Notes: generated from the letters alone by a model not told the origin. A DNA stretch of 9,130 bases from Methanomicrobiales archaeon (GCA_028678885.1 JAJRCP010000048.1:1-9130); one strand, 5' to 3'. Counted from the first letter of the stretch, positions 1 to 7,029 are shown. Numbers and translations: made by a program.

Positions 1-82
1 ATGCCGGTTGGACGTACGGAGAGATGAGGATGCAGGCAATTGTCAGCGACCAGCCCACCCAGTACGCCGGCTTCTTGAACAT
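1..82 (-). CDS. N-terminus of a membrane protein (partial, runs off the window)
   Basis: Only the first 27 codons are present; the gene continues beyond base 1. Read on the minus strand from the ATG at 82-80, the peptide starts MFKKPAYWVGWS and continues into a hydrophobic stretch (LTIACILISPYV). Two lysines followed by a hydrophobic span is a typical start for a membrane protein or signal anchor. No stop codon interrupts the frame. The alternative plus-strand frames here are short, end in stops at about 115-134, and have no recognisable content. No convincing SD precedes the ATG. A CTTATTTT box at 106-113 is centred about 27 nt upstream, which fits a leaderless archaeal transcript divergent from valS. 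A second A/T-rich box at 87-94 is too close to serve this ATG. Family unknown. Confidence 0.5.
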   Translation of the reverse strand, partial: MFKKPAYWVGWSLTIACILISPYVQPA

Positions 83-105
83 TACCTTTTATATGTGCAA
101 CCGTG

Positions 106-113
106 AAAATAAG
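106..113 (-). promoter_or_regulatory. putative TATA box of the leftward membrane-protein gene
   Basis: On the minus strand this reads CTTATTTT, centred about 27 nt before the ATG at 82. That is the spacing expected when transcription starts at or next to the start codon. It is a weak match to an archaeal TATA box, and the call rests mainly on position. Confidence 0.35.
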
Positions 114-193
114 AACTTTGCAGTCTGCGCCTAACGCCGTTCTCTGGTGAAATCCGCCTTTTTCGTCACGCCGGCACGGAATTCATGCGATCA

Positions 194-202
194 CTATATT
201 TT
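194..202 (+). promoter_or_regulatory. putative TATA box of valS
   Basis: CTATATTTT is centred about 29 nt upstream of the ATG at 227. That predicts a transcription start close to 224-227 and so a leaderless or nearly leaderless valS mRNA. If correct, it excludes the upstream ATG at 185, which would lie before the transcription start. Confidence 0.45.
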
Positions 203-226
203 CTTCTGCGAGAAAATTTGTTGAAA

Positions 227-2821
227 ATGTCATCACCACAGGAACTTCCCAAACACTATTCCTTCCAGGATGTGGAGACCCGCTGGCAGAGGGAGTGGCG
301 GGATGATGAGTATTATTTCATCCCGGAGAGCACCCGTCCCCCCTTTATCATCGATACTCCTCCGCCGTATCCCACCGGAAATTTCCACATCGGGAATGCC
401 CTTAACTGGTGTTACATTGATTTCATTGCCCGGTACCGGCGCATGCTCGGGTATAACGTGATGTTTCCTCAAGGGTGGGACTGCCACGGACTTCCCACTG
501 AGGTAAAGGTGGAGGAGCTGCACAAGATCACGAAAAACGACGTGCCCCGAGAAGAATTCCGTAGACTCTGCCGCGAACTCACGCTCGCCAACATAGAGAA
601 GATGCGTCATACCCTGCGCCGGCTTGGGGTCTCCATTGACTGGAGCAACGAGTACGTTACCATGCTCCCCCGCTATTTCCAAAAAACCCAGCTCTCGTTC
701 TTGGAGATGCTAGAAAAAGGATATGTATACCGTACGGAGCACCCGGTTAATTTTTGCACTCGGTGTGAGACGGCGATTGCCTTTGCGGAAGTTGCCCATG
801 TCCCCCGCAAAACATCGCTTGTATATTTTGATTTTGATGGCGTAGAGATCGCAACCAGTCGACCAGAGCTTCTTGCTGCCTGCGTCGCGATAGCGGTGAA
901 TCCGACTGACGAACGATTCCGTTACTTGATTGGAAAGAAAATGAAAGTCCCCCTCTTTGCGCATGAGGTTCCGGTGATTGTCGATAAAGCAGTAGATCCC
1001 TCGTTTGGAACCGGAGCGGTGATGATCTGTACTTTCGGAGATCGGCAGGATGTATTGTGGTGGAAGAAGTACGGCCTCGACCTGCGTAAGGCCATCAACC
1101 GGCAGGGAAAGATGACAGGCATCAGCGGAAGGTACGCAGATATGAAGGTGGACCATTGCAGGAGAGAGATCCTAAAGGACATGGAAAAGGCCGGTATCCT
1201 GCATCGCGAAGAGCCTCTCGAACAGCGGGTGGGCACCTGCTGGCGCTGCAAAATGCCGATCGAGATCCTCTCAGAACGGCAATGGTTCATCGCAATCAAA
1301 CACGACGAAATCCTGGATGCCGCTCACCAGATCGAATGGATTCCGGCCCATATGCTCACGAGAATGGAGAACTGGGTCTCCCAGATGGAATGGGACTGGT
1401 GTATCTCCCGCCAGCGGATCTTTGCCACTCCCATTCCGGTGTGGTTCTGTTCGAACTGTGGCCAGATGATCCTGCCTCCCAAGGGGGATCTACCAATCGA
1501 CCCGACCATCGCTCACCCGAAGGAACCCTGCCCATCCTGCGGATCGACCGAGGCAACGGGAGAGGTAGATGTTCTCGATACCTGGATGGACTCCTCCATC
1601 TCCGTTCTGAACGTAACTGGATGGAACGGACAGGGAAAACCGGAGATCTTTCCTGCCCAGCTCAGATCGCAGGGGCATGACATCATTCGTACATGGGCGT
1701 TCTATACCATCCTCCGTTCAGTCGCCCTCACCGGTATGCGACCTTGGGATCAGATCGTAATCAACGGCATGGTACTCGGGGAAGATGGGTTCAAGATGAG
1801 CAAGAGCAGGGGGAATATCATCGACACCGAGGAGATCATTGGACAGTACGGTGCCGATGCTTTCCGCCAGTGGGCAGCCGCAAGTGCAGCCACCGGTTCA
1901 GACATCATGTTCAGCTGGAACGACGTTATCGCCGCCTCTCGCTTCCAGACCAAATTTTGGAATATTATTCGTTTTGCCCTCCCCCACATCTCTGACGGCA
2001 GGTCCCTTGATCCGGCGGAGGTTATTGCAGAAGTTGACCGATGGCTCTTGTGCCGGCTCTCGGATACGGTGAAAGAGGTAAACGACGCGATGCAGCAGTA
2101 CCAGTTTGACCGCACCCTGAAAGCGATACGTGAATTTACCTGGACGGTCCTGGCGGATCAGTATATCGAGCTCGCAAAAGGGAGGTTGTATACTAAGGGT
2201 GCAGAGAAGGAAAGTGCAGCCACTGCACTGCGGATCGTTCTAGATACACTCACCAGGATGACCGCCCCTTTCACGCCGCACTTTGCCGATGAATGCTATT
2301 CCTATTTGCGGGGAGAACGGGTCCATCGCAAACCCTGGGTTGATTTCGTTTTTGAGAATGCAGAGGCCCGATCAGGAGGGGATGCATTAATCGGCCTTGT
2401 GTCGGAACTGCGCCGGTACAAACATGATCAGGGGATGGCGCTCAATGCACCCCTTGGCCAGATCAACGTGTACACGAAACGCACTCTCGATGATGCCGGA
2501 GATGCAGCCCGCGCCCTGAACGCAGATGTTCGATGGCGGAAAGAATTGCCTGCACTGGAGAGGGAGTTGAGGGAGGTCCGGTTCAATATGGGTGTGATCG
2601 GCCCCCAGCTGAAGAAACGGGCGAAAGACTTTATGGAGGCAATACGATCCCTCCCGGTGGACAAGCTCGTGAATCCGCCAGCCAGCATTATGGTTAACGG
2701 TGAAAAGATATCCGTTCCCGAGAATGCCTTCTCACCCCAGTTTTCCTACCTAGTGGAGGGAAAAAAAGTGGATTTGATCAGGATCGGCGAGATGTTTGTG
2801 ACCATCCCACAATCCTCCTGA
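227..2821 (+). CDS. valS: valyl-tRNA synthetase
   Basis: Charges tRNA(Val) with valine in the cytoplasm; a class I aminoacyl-tRNA synthetase. From the ATG at 227 the protein is 864 residues, within the usual size for archaeal enzymes, which lack the long bacterial C-terminal coiled coil. The HIGH motif is HIGN at residues 54-57 and the KMSKS motif is exact at 523-527. The editing (CP1) domain lies between them, with TSRPE and the GTGAVMICTFGD block. Cysteine pairs at 177/180, 338/341, 408/411 and 435/438 look like zinc knuckles. Residues from about 600 onward form the helical anticodon-binding region. An in-frame ATG at 185 would add 14 residues, but it precedes the likely transcription start and adds nothing family-like. 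No SD precedes either start. The last 44 bp overlap tmk tail to tail. Confidence 0.97.
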   Translation: MSSPQELPKHYSFQDVETRWQREWRDDEYYFIPESTRPPFIIDTPPPYPTGNFHIGNALNWCYIDFIARYRRMLGYNVMFPQGWDCHGLPTEVKVEELHKITKNDVPREEFRRLCRELTLANIEKMRHTLRRLGVSIDWSNEYVTMLPRYFQKTQLSFLEMLEKGYVYRTEHPVNFCTRCETAIAFAEVAHVPRKTSLVYFDFDGVEIATSRPELLAACVAIAVNPTDERFRYLIGKKMKVPLFAHEVPVIVDKAVDPSFGTGAVMICTFGDRQDVLWWKKYGLDLRKAINRQGKMTGISGRYADMKVDHCRREILKDMEKAGILHREEPLEQRVGTCWRCKMPIEILSERQWFIAIKHDEILDAAHQIEWIPAHMLTRMENWVSQMEWDWCISRQRIFATPIPVWFCSNCGQMILPPKGDLPIDPTIAHPKEPCPSCGSTEATGEVDVLDTWMDSSISVLNVTGWNGQGKPEIFPAQLRSQGHDIIRTWAFYTILRSVALTGMRPWDQIVINGMVLGEDGFKMSKSRGNIIDTEEIIGQYGADAFRQWAAASAATGSDIMFSWNDVIAASRFQTKFWNIIRFALPHISDGRSLDPAEVIAEVDRWLLCRLSDTVKEVNDAMQQYQFDRTLKAIREFTWTVLADQYIELAKGRLYTKGAEKESAATALRIVLDTLTRMTAPFTPHFADECYSYLRGERVHRKPWVDFVFENAEARSGGDALIGLVSELRRYKHDQGMALNAPLGQINVYTKRTLDDAGDAARALNADVRWRKELPALERELREVRFNMGVIGPQLKKRAKDFMEAIRSLPVDKLVNPPASIMVNGEKISVPENAFSPQFSYLVEGKKVDLIRIGEMFVTIPQSS
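2761..2767 (-). terminator. T7 tract, probable tmk terminator inside valS
   Basis: Seven A's on the plus strand give TTTTTTT on the minus strand, beginning 10 nt after the tmk stop. Archaeal RNA polymerase terminates on T-tracts, so this is a reasonable terminator for the hisA-like/tmk operon. It lies within valS codons (Glu-Gly-Lys-Lys-Val). There is no obvious hairpin. Confidence 0.45.
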
Positions 2822-3395
2822 TCTCGGCTTCCGCGAATGCGTGGATCTCTTCTTTTCCTTTAAGGGCATCGATAATCACAAACCGGGTTGGATCTGCGGC
2901 TGCAAAGTCTAGGTACCGTGCTTGCACATTGGCTAGGATCTCTTCGGATTCGAAATGTTCTCTTCGGGAATGATCCCTGATTCTTTCCAGCGCCTGTTTG
3001 ACCGGGAGGATGAGAAGAAAGGTCCGATCCGGCCGAAGACTCCACCCTGCGTGGAGGGCCTGAAGCCAGGAGAGCGGAGACGGGACCGTCCCTTCCAGGG
3101 TTACCGACTGGTAGGCAAACCGGCTATCGGTATACCGGTCTGATATGACTAACCTCCGCTCATTGAGCGCGGGACGGATAACCGCCGCAAGATGTGCTGC
3201 ATGGTCAGCAGTAAAGAGGAGGGCTTCGGTCACGGGATCCAAACGCTCCTTCACTGCCCTTCGAACGGCATCCCCCACCCAGGTGGCACCAGGCTCGCGG
3301 GTGAACACCGGGTTTAGGTCAGCCAGAGAGAATCTCAGGGCTTCCATCAGCGTACTCTTTCCACTACCGTCGATACCCTCCAAGGTAATCAGCAC
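2778..3395 (-). CDS. tmk: thymidylate kinase (dTMP kinase)
   Basis: Phosphorylates dTMP to dTDP with ATP, a required step in dTTP synthesis. The 205-residue length is normal for the family. The P-loop is GIDGSGKS at residues 7-14, the nucleotide-binding TREPG is at 32-36 (followed by Ala where Gly is common), the DRY motif is at 86-88 in SDRYTDSRFAYQ, and an Arg-rich lid-like segment (SRREHFE) lies near 142-148. The start is GTG at 3395-3393, preceded by a strong SD (GGGAGGGG at 3401-3408, 5 nt away). It overlaps the end of the hisA-like gene by 7 bp, so the two are probably translationally coupled. The final 14 codons and stop overlap the 3' end of valS. Confidence 0.95.
   Translation of the reverse strand: MLITLEGIDGSGKSTLMEALRFSLADLNPVFTREPGATWVGDAVRRAVKERLDPVTEALLFTADHAAHLAAVIRPALNERRLVISDRYTDSRFAYQSVTLEGTVPSPLSWLQALHAGWSLRPDRTFLLILPVKQALERIRDHSRREHFESEEILANVQARYLDFAAADPTRFVIIDALKGKEEIHAFAEAEIRRIVGWSQTSRRS
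2846..2861 (+). terminator. pyrimidine-rich tract, possible valS terminator inside tmk
   Basis: TCTCTTCTTTTCCTTT begins about 25 nt after the valS stop. It is U-rich but interrupted by C's, so a weaker terminator candidate than the T7 tract serving tmk. It lies within the 3' part of tmk on the opposite strand. Confidence 0.3.
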
Positions 3396-4060
3396 AGATA
3401 CCCCTCCCGAAAGAAAGAAAGTGGTATCAGTCCCCGATGGAGAGAAGTGGATATGAGCACTCCCTCATATCCCAGCCGATAAAGAAGGTAGAGGTCTTTT
3501 TCCCTACCCACTCCTCCCCCATAGAAGAGTGTACCCTTGAACGCCCCCCGCCAGGACTTAAGATCGGTCAAGGGAGGTATGGTGCCTGTTCCCACTGCTC
3601 CGATGTTCAGGAGAATCACACCTTCGAAATCCAGGGTGTCAAGCTCAGTGAGGAGCTGGACCGGATCCTCCCCTGAAGGCACCACCCTTCCTTCCCTCAT
3701 ATCAAGGCTCAGAAACCCCCCATGGTAGAGAGTGAGATCACTTCCCGCAGTCTCCGTCCCCACCACATTGGTGATGGATGGATTGGAAAGATAGTCATCC
3801 GGACTCCTGCATCCTCTATCCACGTAACACTTGGTTACCTCTCTCGCACATTCATAGATCGCCCGGATATGAGAACCTGTTCCCTGGATATGATCTAGAT
3901 CCGCGATATATAGAAAGCGAGGACGCAAAAACCGTACATACTCCACCGGCTCAGTGGAGGGCGATATGCCCCAGACAAGCGGCCGGTAGGTGTTCCGTTC
4001 TCCTTTCTGTCCGTGAACGACTTGGCCTTTCATCAGATCCATTGCGAGGATCAGGTCCAT
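3389..4060 (-). CDS. HisA-related TIM-barrel protein (HisA/HisF family, not canonical HisA)
   Basis: A 223-residue protein of the HisA/HisF half-barrel fold. The N-terminus ILAMDLMKGQVVHG resembles the first strand of HisA with its catalytic aspartate (D8). LSLDMREGRVV carries a second aspartate (D120) where HisA has its other catalytic residue. Phosphate-binding features are GGGV at 181-184 and GVLISTSLHRG at 200-210. It is shorter than typical HisA (about 240), has the VVHGQKGER block, and lacks the usual TDI.RDGT segment (here NIGAVGTGT). This fits the archaeal group annotated as related to ProFAR isomerase (COG1411, from memory), whose role is not firmly known to me. It is first in an operon with tmk. 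The ATG at 4060 has no SD but has a TATA-like box 27 nt upstream. True histidine biosynthesis cannot be excluded but is less likely. Confidence 0.8.
   Translation of the reverse strand: MDLILAMDLMKGQVVHGQKGERNTYRPLVWGISPSTEPVEYVRFLRPRFLYIADLDHIQGTGSHIRAIYECAREVTKCYVDRGCRSPDDYLSNPSITNVVGTETAGSDLTLYHGGFLSLDMREGRVVPSGEDPVQLLTELDTLDFEGVILLNIGAVGTGTIPPLTDLKSWRGAFKGTLFYGGGVGREKDLYLLYRLGYEGVLISTSLHRGLIPLSFFREGYLC
3401..3408 (-). promoter_or_regulatory. Shine-Dalgarno site for tmk
   Basis: GGGAGGGG on the minus strand ends 5 nt before the GTG start, inside the last codons of the hisA-like gene. It decides the GTG start and suggests translational coupling in the operon. Confidence 0.75.
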
Positions 4061-4083
4061 CTGGAAAAGGTTATCTGCATAGC

Positions 4084-4091
4084 GTATTAAG
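4084..4091 (-). promoter_or_regulatory. putative TATA box of the hisA-like/tmk operon
   Basis: CTTAATAC on the minus strand is centred about 27 nt before the ATG at 4060, predicting a leaderless transcript. The out-of-frame ATG at 4080 would then lie in the promoter, not in the mRNA. Confidence 0.45.
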
Positions 4092-4190
4092 CTTGCAGCT
4101 AACTCATGACGGAATAGGAGGATGGATACAACTGATCCGATTCAGCTTGAAATACCGATGGAGCCAGACAAGCTCGGAATTCAAACCCAT

Positions 4191-4256
4191 AAAAAAACAG
4201 GCCCGGAAGGCCCACTAAAAGTATCGGGGATGGTGGTTGCCTTGTCACGGGCCTGT
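4191..4256 (-). terminator. three-tier hairpin plus T7 tract: intrinsic-type terminator or 3' end of a small RNA
   Basis: A perfect 9-bp outer stem pairs 4197-4205 with 4248-4256 (ACAGGCCCG/CGGGCCTGT). A 5-bp stem pairs 4207-4211 with 4239-4243, and a 4-bp stem pairs 4212-4215 with 4233-4236. The loop is 17 nt; one side has a GTCA bulge and the other a single G. On the minus strand the outer stem runs directly into seven T's (4191-4197). It lies 64 nt after the stop of the HEAT gene at 4320 and about 135 nt before the hisA-like gene. Hairpin plus U-run suggests termination of the HEAT transcript. It is larger and more GC-rich than an archaeal terminator needs, so a small structured RNA is the alternative. 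The rest of 4061-4319 holds the hisA-like promoter and nothing else I recognise. Confidence 0.55.
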
Positions 4257-4307
4257 ACGAGACAATCCAGCCTCAATGAATAATTAGTTTCTCTTTTTTC
4301 CTTCCAA

Positions 4308-4324
4308 CCTGAACCCTGTTCAGG
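4308..4324. repeat. 7-bp hairpin across the HEAT gene stop codon
   Basis: CCTGAAC at 4308-4314 and GTTCAGG at 4318-4324 are perfectly complementary with a 3-nt loop. The stem includes the TGA stop of the leftward HEAT gene. No T-tract follows on the minus strand, so it is not an obvious terminator by itself. It could protect the mRNA 3' end or be chance. Confidence 0.4.
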
Positions 4325-4733
4325 CAAGCGGAGTACCGTTTCTCATCAGTATATTTGGTGTTCTAACGCGCAATTTTCCGAGAGCTTCTGCAGTCTCCTT
4401 CCGGACATCCGCCGAAGGATCCTCCATATTCCGAAGCAGGAATTGAACCGCACGGTTATCCCCGATATTTCCCAGCACCCAGGCAGCTGAACTCCGCACG
4501 CAGGATTTCCTGTCCGAAAGGCATTGTATAAGATCATCTACCGCAGGCGAACCCATATCGGTGAGCGCCACGGCCGCTTTCCACCGGGTGCTCATTTCGT
4601 CAGAACCGAGCACCTCGGTTAGTTGGTGAATGACCTCCGTATCTCCTCCGGAGCATGCACAAGCATCCTTAATCTCAGAGAGTGACCTGCTCTGTTTGAG
4701 CCGGTGTATGAGCTCCTCTATTTTCTTCTCCAT
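4320..4733 (-). CDS. small HEAT-repeat protein
   Basis: A 137-residue protein of about three HEAT repeats of the PBS-lyase HEAT-like type, a helical-repeat scaffold usually used for protein binding. Repeat cores include RWKAAVALTDMGSPAVDDL, VRSSAAWVLGNIGD and VRKETAEALGKL, about 31 residues apart. No catalytic domain accompanies them, so the partner is unknown. The start chosen is the ATG at 4733 (MEKKIEELIHRLK). It has an SD-like GGGGGGA at 4741-4747, 7 nt upstream. The frame stays open for 34 more codons to 4835, but that segment is Cys/His-rich without family character and covers the promoter region. The N-terminal part contains ACACSGG. It is divergent from mfnB, and the second HEAT gene at 8141 looks like a paralogue. 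Confidence 0.8.
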   Translation of the reverse strand: MEKKIEELIHRLKQSRSLSEIKDACACSGGDTEVIHQLTEVLGSDEMSTRWKAAVALTDMGSPAVDDLIQCLSDRKSCVRSSAAWVLGNIGDNRAVQFLLRNMEDPSADVRKETAEALGKLRVRTPNILMRNGTPLA

Positions 4734-4740
4734 TGATCTG

Positions 4741-4747
4741 TCCCCCC
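4741..4747 (-). promoter_or_regulatory. Shine-Dalgarno-like site of the small HEAT gene
   Basis: GGGGGGA on the minus strand, 7 nt before the ATG at 4733. It supports that start over the upstream ones. A CTTATC box at 4783-4788 could be the matching TATA element, giving a leader of about 26 nt. Confidence 0.5.
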
Positions 4748-4773
4748 GTTCCAATACCGTGTGTCCTATCGTC

Positions 4774-4815
4774 GCATGCGAGGATAAGGATTTGCATGGC
4801 AGGCATGCATGGCAG
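4774..4815. promoter_or_regulatory. cluster of GCATG motifs between divergent genes (candidate operator)
   Basis: GCATG occurs on the plus strand at 4774, 4794, 4803 and 4807. Two are palindromic GCATGC (4774-4779 and 4803-4808), and GCATGGCAG is repeated exactly at 4794-4802 and 4807-4815, 13 bp apart. The cluster lies upstream of the mfnB TATA box and in the leader/promoter zone of the HEAT gene. It could bind a regulator; no binding protein can be named. Confidence 0.35.
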
Positions 4816-4838
4816 CGGAAGTCTTCCCATGGCAACCA

Positions 4839-4846
4839 CTATTAAG
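4839..4846 (+). promoter_or_regulatory. putative TATA box of the mfnB-guaB operon
   Basis: CTATTAAG is centred about 25.5 nt upstream of the ATG at 4868, predicting a leaderless mRNA. This supports 4868 over the in-frame ATG at 4829, which lies upstream of the box. Confidence 0.5.
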
Positions 4847-4867
4847 AGTCAGCACCCACCATCTTCC

Positions 4868-5554
4868 ATGCAGTTACTGGTCAGCCCTTGCAGTATCGAG
4901 GAGGCCAGGCAAGCACTCGCCGCAGATATCATCGATATCAAAAATCCTCGTGAGGGGTCTCTCGGTGCGAATTTTCCCTGGGTCATCCGAGAAGTACGTG
5001 CAATAACCACCAAGCCGCTCAGTGCAGCTATCGGGGATTTTCCATTCAAACCGGGGGGAGCGGCTCTTGCGGCGTACGGTGCTGCATGCGCGGGGGCGGA
5101 CTATATTAAGGCCGGGCTGATGTTTGCCGGGGAAAAGGAGGCAGAGCTCTTTATATCTGCGTTGGTCCGGGCGGTTAAAGATACATACCCGAAGAAATCG
5201 GTGGTTATCGCCGGGTATGCAGACTTCGAACGGTTGGGAAGCATTTCCCCTCTCCTACTCCCACACCTCATTGCCCGGGCAGGTGCGGACGTCGCCATGA
5301 TCGATACCGGGATCAAGGACGGAAAAGGCCTGTTTGATTTCATTGAGGAGTCTGCACTCATCCAGTTCATCAGCAAGTGCCACGGTCTTGGTCTTGAAAC
5401 CGCCCTCGCAGGCTCTCTCACATTCGGGGATCTTGAGGGGCTCCGCAAGATCGGACCCGATATCATTGGCGTGAGAGGCATGGTGTGTGGGGGGGACCGG
5501 AATAGTGCGATCAGAGCAGATCTGGTGGAGAAGGTTAAGGGTTCTATCAGGTGA
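4868..5554 (+). CDS. mfnB: (5-formylfuran-3-yl)methyl phosphate synthase, methanofuran biosynthesis
   Basis: Makes the furan ring precursor of methanofuran (4-HFC-P) from two molecules of glyceraldehyde 3-phosphate; methanofuran carries the formyl group in the first step of CO2 reduction to methane. The protein is 228 residues, the normal family size (former DUF556), a class I aldolase-like TIM barrel. The signature DIIDIKNPREGSLGANFPW spans residues 20-38, with K25 where the Schiff-base lysine of the M. jannaschii enzyme is reported. K81 (ADYIKAG) and D146/K150 (IDTGIKDGKG) match other conserved active-site positions. GVRGMVCGGDR near the C-terminus is the probable phosphate site. The start is set by family alignment (MQLLVSP) and the TATA position. 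guaB follows after a 3-bp gap, so they are probably co-transcribed. Confidence 0.95.
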   Translation: MQLLVSPCSIEEARQALAADIIDIKNPREGSLGANFPWVIREVRAITTKPLSAAIGDFPFKPGGAALAAYGAACAGADYIKAGLMFAGEKEAELFISALVRAVKDTYPKKSVVIAGYADFERLGSISPLLLPHLIARAGADVAMIDTGIKDGKGLFDFIEESALIQFISKCHGLGLETALAGSLTFGDLEGLRKIGPDIIGVRGMVCGGDRNSAIRADLVEKVKGSIR

Positions 5555-5557
5555 GGT

Positions 5558-7024
5558 ATGTATCTGGAGAAGCTGAATATGCCCTTGGCATTGACGTTCG
5601 ACGACGTATTGCTCGAACCAGCGGAATCGCACACGGAACCTGACGAGGTGGATGTTTGCTCCCGATTTTCCCGCCACATTTCTCTTAATATTCCTCTGGT
5701 GAGCGCAGCCATGGATACGGTTACGGAATCTCCCATGGCGATCTCGCTCGCCCGCTATGGTGGTATTGGCGTCCTGCACCGGAATATGCCCCCGGAGCGT
5801 GAGCTCGCCGAAGTGAATGCAGTGAAGAGAGCTGAGGATCTCATCGAACGGAACGTGGTCACTGTAGATCCGGAAACGACCGTCGCAGATGTGGAGCGAC
5901 TCATGAACCAGCACGGGATCAGCGGAGTTCCTGTCATGGAAAACGGTAGAGTGATCGGGATTGTGAGCCGAAGGGATGTGCGGGCGATCATACCAAAGAG
6001 GGGAAGCGAGAGCATTCAAACGGTGATGACCAAGGAGCCGATTACCGCAGATGAGCACATCAATATGGAAACCGCTCTCGAGATCATGTACACAAACAAA
6101 GTGGAGCGGCTTCCGGTGGTGGACCCGGGTGGTAGATTGATCGGAATCGTCACCATGCAGGACATCCTCGAGAAAAAACAGTACCCGCGGGCAAACCGGG
6201 ACAAGGAAGGCAGGTTGCGGGTTGCGGCAGCTGTGGGTCCTTTTGATTTTGAACGGGCCATGAAACTGGACGTAAGTGGGGTGGATGCTCTAGTGGTGGA
6301 TTGCGCCCATGGCCACAATATGAAGGTGGTAAAGGCGGTGCGGGACATCAAGGCGAGCGTCAAAGCAGACGTGGTGGCGGGAAATATCGCCACCCGGCTG
6401 GCCGCGGAAGAGTTCGGGGCTGAGGTGGACGGGCTGAAAGTGGGTATCGGGCCTGGTTCTATCTGCACTACCCGTATTGTGGCAGGAGTGGGTGTTCCCC
6501 AGATAAGTGCCATTGCCCAGGTGGCAGAGGTGGCCTCCAAGAACGACGTCCCGGTTATCGCGGATGGGGGCGTACGGTACAGCGGCGATATCGCAAAAGC
6601 CCTTGCGGCAGGGGCAGATAGCGTAATGAGTGGGGGCCTCTTTGCCGGAACAGAGGAAGCACCAGGAAGAATCAGTGTGATCAGGGGACGGCTGTACAAA
6701 CAATACCGAGGAATGGGCTCTCTTGGAGTGATGAGCGGAGGTCAATCGACTGACAGGTACTTCCAGCGGCGGGATATTGGGAGGACCAAATTTGTTCCGG
6801 AAGGGGTGGAGGGTGCAATCCCGTACAAGGGGAAAGTCTCTGAGGTGCTCTACCAGCTTGTCGGCGGACTCAAGTCCTCCATGGGATACACCGGATGCCG
6901 AACCATACCCGAATTGCATACAAAAGCCCGGTTCATCCGGCAGACAATCGCCGGTGTCAGCGAGAGCCATCCTCATGATATCCTGATTACGGATGAAGCA
7001 CCGAATTATCCAATGCTAGAATAA
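5558..7024 (+). CDS. guaB: IMP dehydrogenase
   Basis: Oxidises IMP to XMP with NAD+, the committed step of GMP synthesis. The 488-residue length is typical of the full enzyme with its CBS pair. Two CBS domains lie at about residues 95-210 (IGIVSRRDV and IGIVTMQDI end them). The catalytic loop GPGSICTTR has Cys303, and ADGGVRYSGDIAKALAAGA follows. The mobile flap has the general-base Arg400-Tyr401 in DRYFQ, then EGVEGAIPYKG. All catalytic features are present, so this is a real dehydrogenase and not a CBS-only relative. The start at 5558 overlaps an SD-like AGGTGAGG that includes the mfnB stop. A second in-frame ATG at 5579 has GGAG 9 nt upstream and would shorten the protein by 7 residues. 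It ends before a T7 tract. Confidence 0.97.
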   Translation: MYLEKLNMPLALTFDDVLLEPAESHTEPDEVDVCSRFSRHISLNIPLVSAAMDTVTESPMAISLARYGGIGVLHRNMPPERELAEVNAVKRAEDLIERNVVTVDPETTVADVERLMNQHGISGVPVMENGRVIGIVSRRDVRAIIPKRGSESIQTVMTKEPITADEHINMETALEIMYTNKVERLPVVDPGGRLIGIVTMQDILEKKQYPRANRDKEGRLRVAAAVGPFDFERAMKLDVSGVDALVVDCAHGHNMKVVKAVRDIKASVKADVVAGNIATRLAAEEFGAEVDGLKVGIGPGSICTTRIVAGVGVPQISAIAQVAEVASKNDVPVIADGGVRYSGDIAKALAAGADSVMSGGLFAGTEEAPGRISVIRGRLYKQYRGMGSLGVMSGGQSTDRYFQRRDIGRTKFVPEGVEGAIPYKGKVSEVLYQLVGGLKSSMGYTGCRTIPELHTKARFIRQTIAGVSESHPHDILITDEAPNYPMLE

Positions 7025-7029
7025 AAACC

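Noticed and set aside
185..226. 14-residue N-terminal extension of valS from the upstream ATG
   Set aside because: The ATG at 185 precedes the probable TATA box at 194-202 and so would not be in the mRNA; the added residues are not typical of the family.
1156..1680. 174-codon plus-strand open frame inside valS
   Set aside because: It is fully contained in valS, whose motifs on both sides prove that frame, and its translation has no family features.
3128..3137. Palindrome CGGTATACCG
   Set aside because: It lies within tmk codons and is isolated; a 10-bp palindrome of this kind can occur by chance.
4144..4174. AGCTTG/CAAGCT inverted repeat in the gap before the hisA-like gene
   Set aside because: Only 6 bp around a loop of nearly 20 nt, with no T-tract or other support.
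4198..4210. CAGGCCCGGAAGG resembling the SRP RNA domain IV motif
   Set aside because: The rest of the SRP54-binding loop (an AGCAGCC-like segment) is absent, the region is far too short for an archaeal SRP RNA of about 300 nt, and the bases are fully used in the 4191-4256 hairpin.
4734..4867. Upstream extension of mfnB (frame open from 4733) and of the HEAT gene (frame open to 4835)
   Set aside because: The two extensions would overlap across the shared promoter region; the MfnB family begins at MQLLVSP and the HEAT gene has an SD before 4733.
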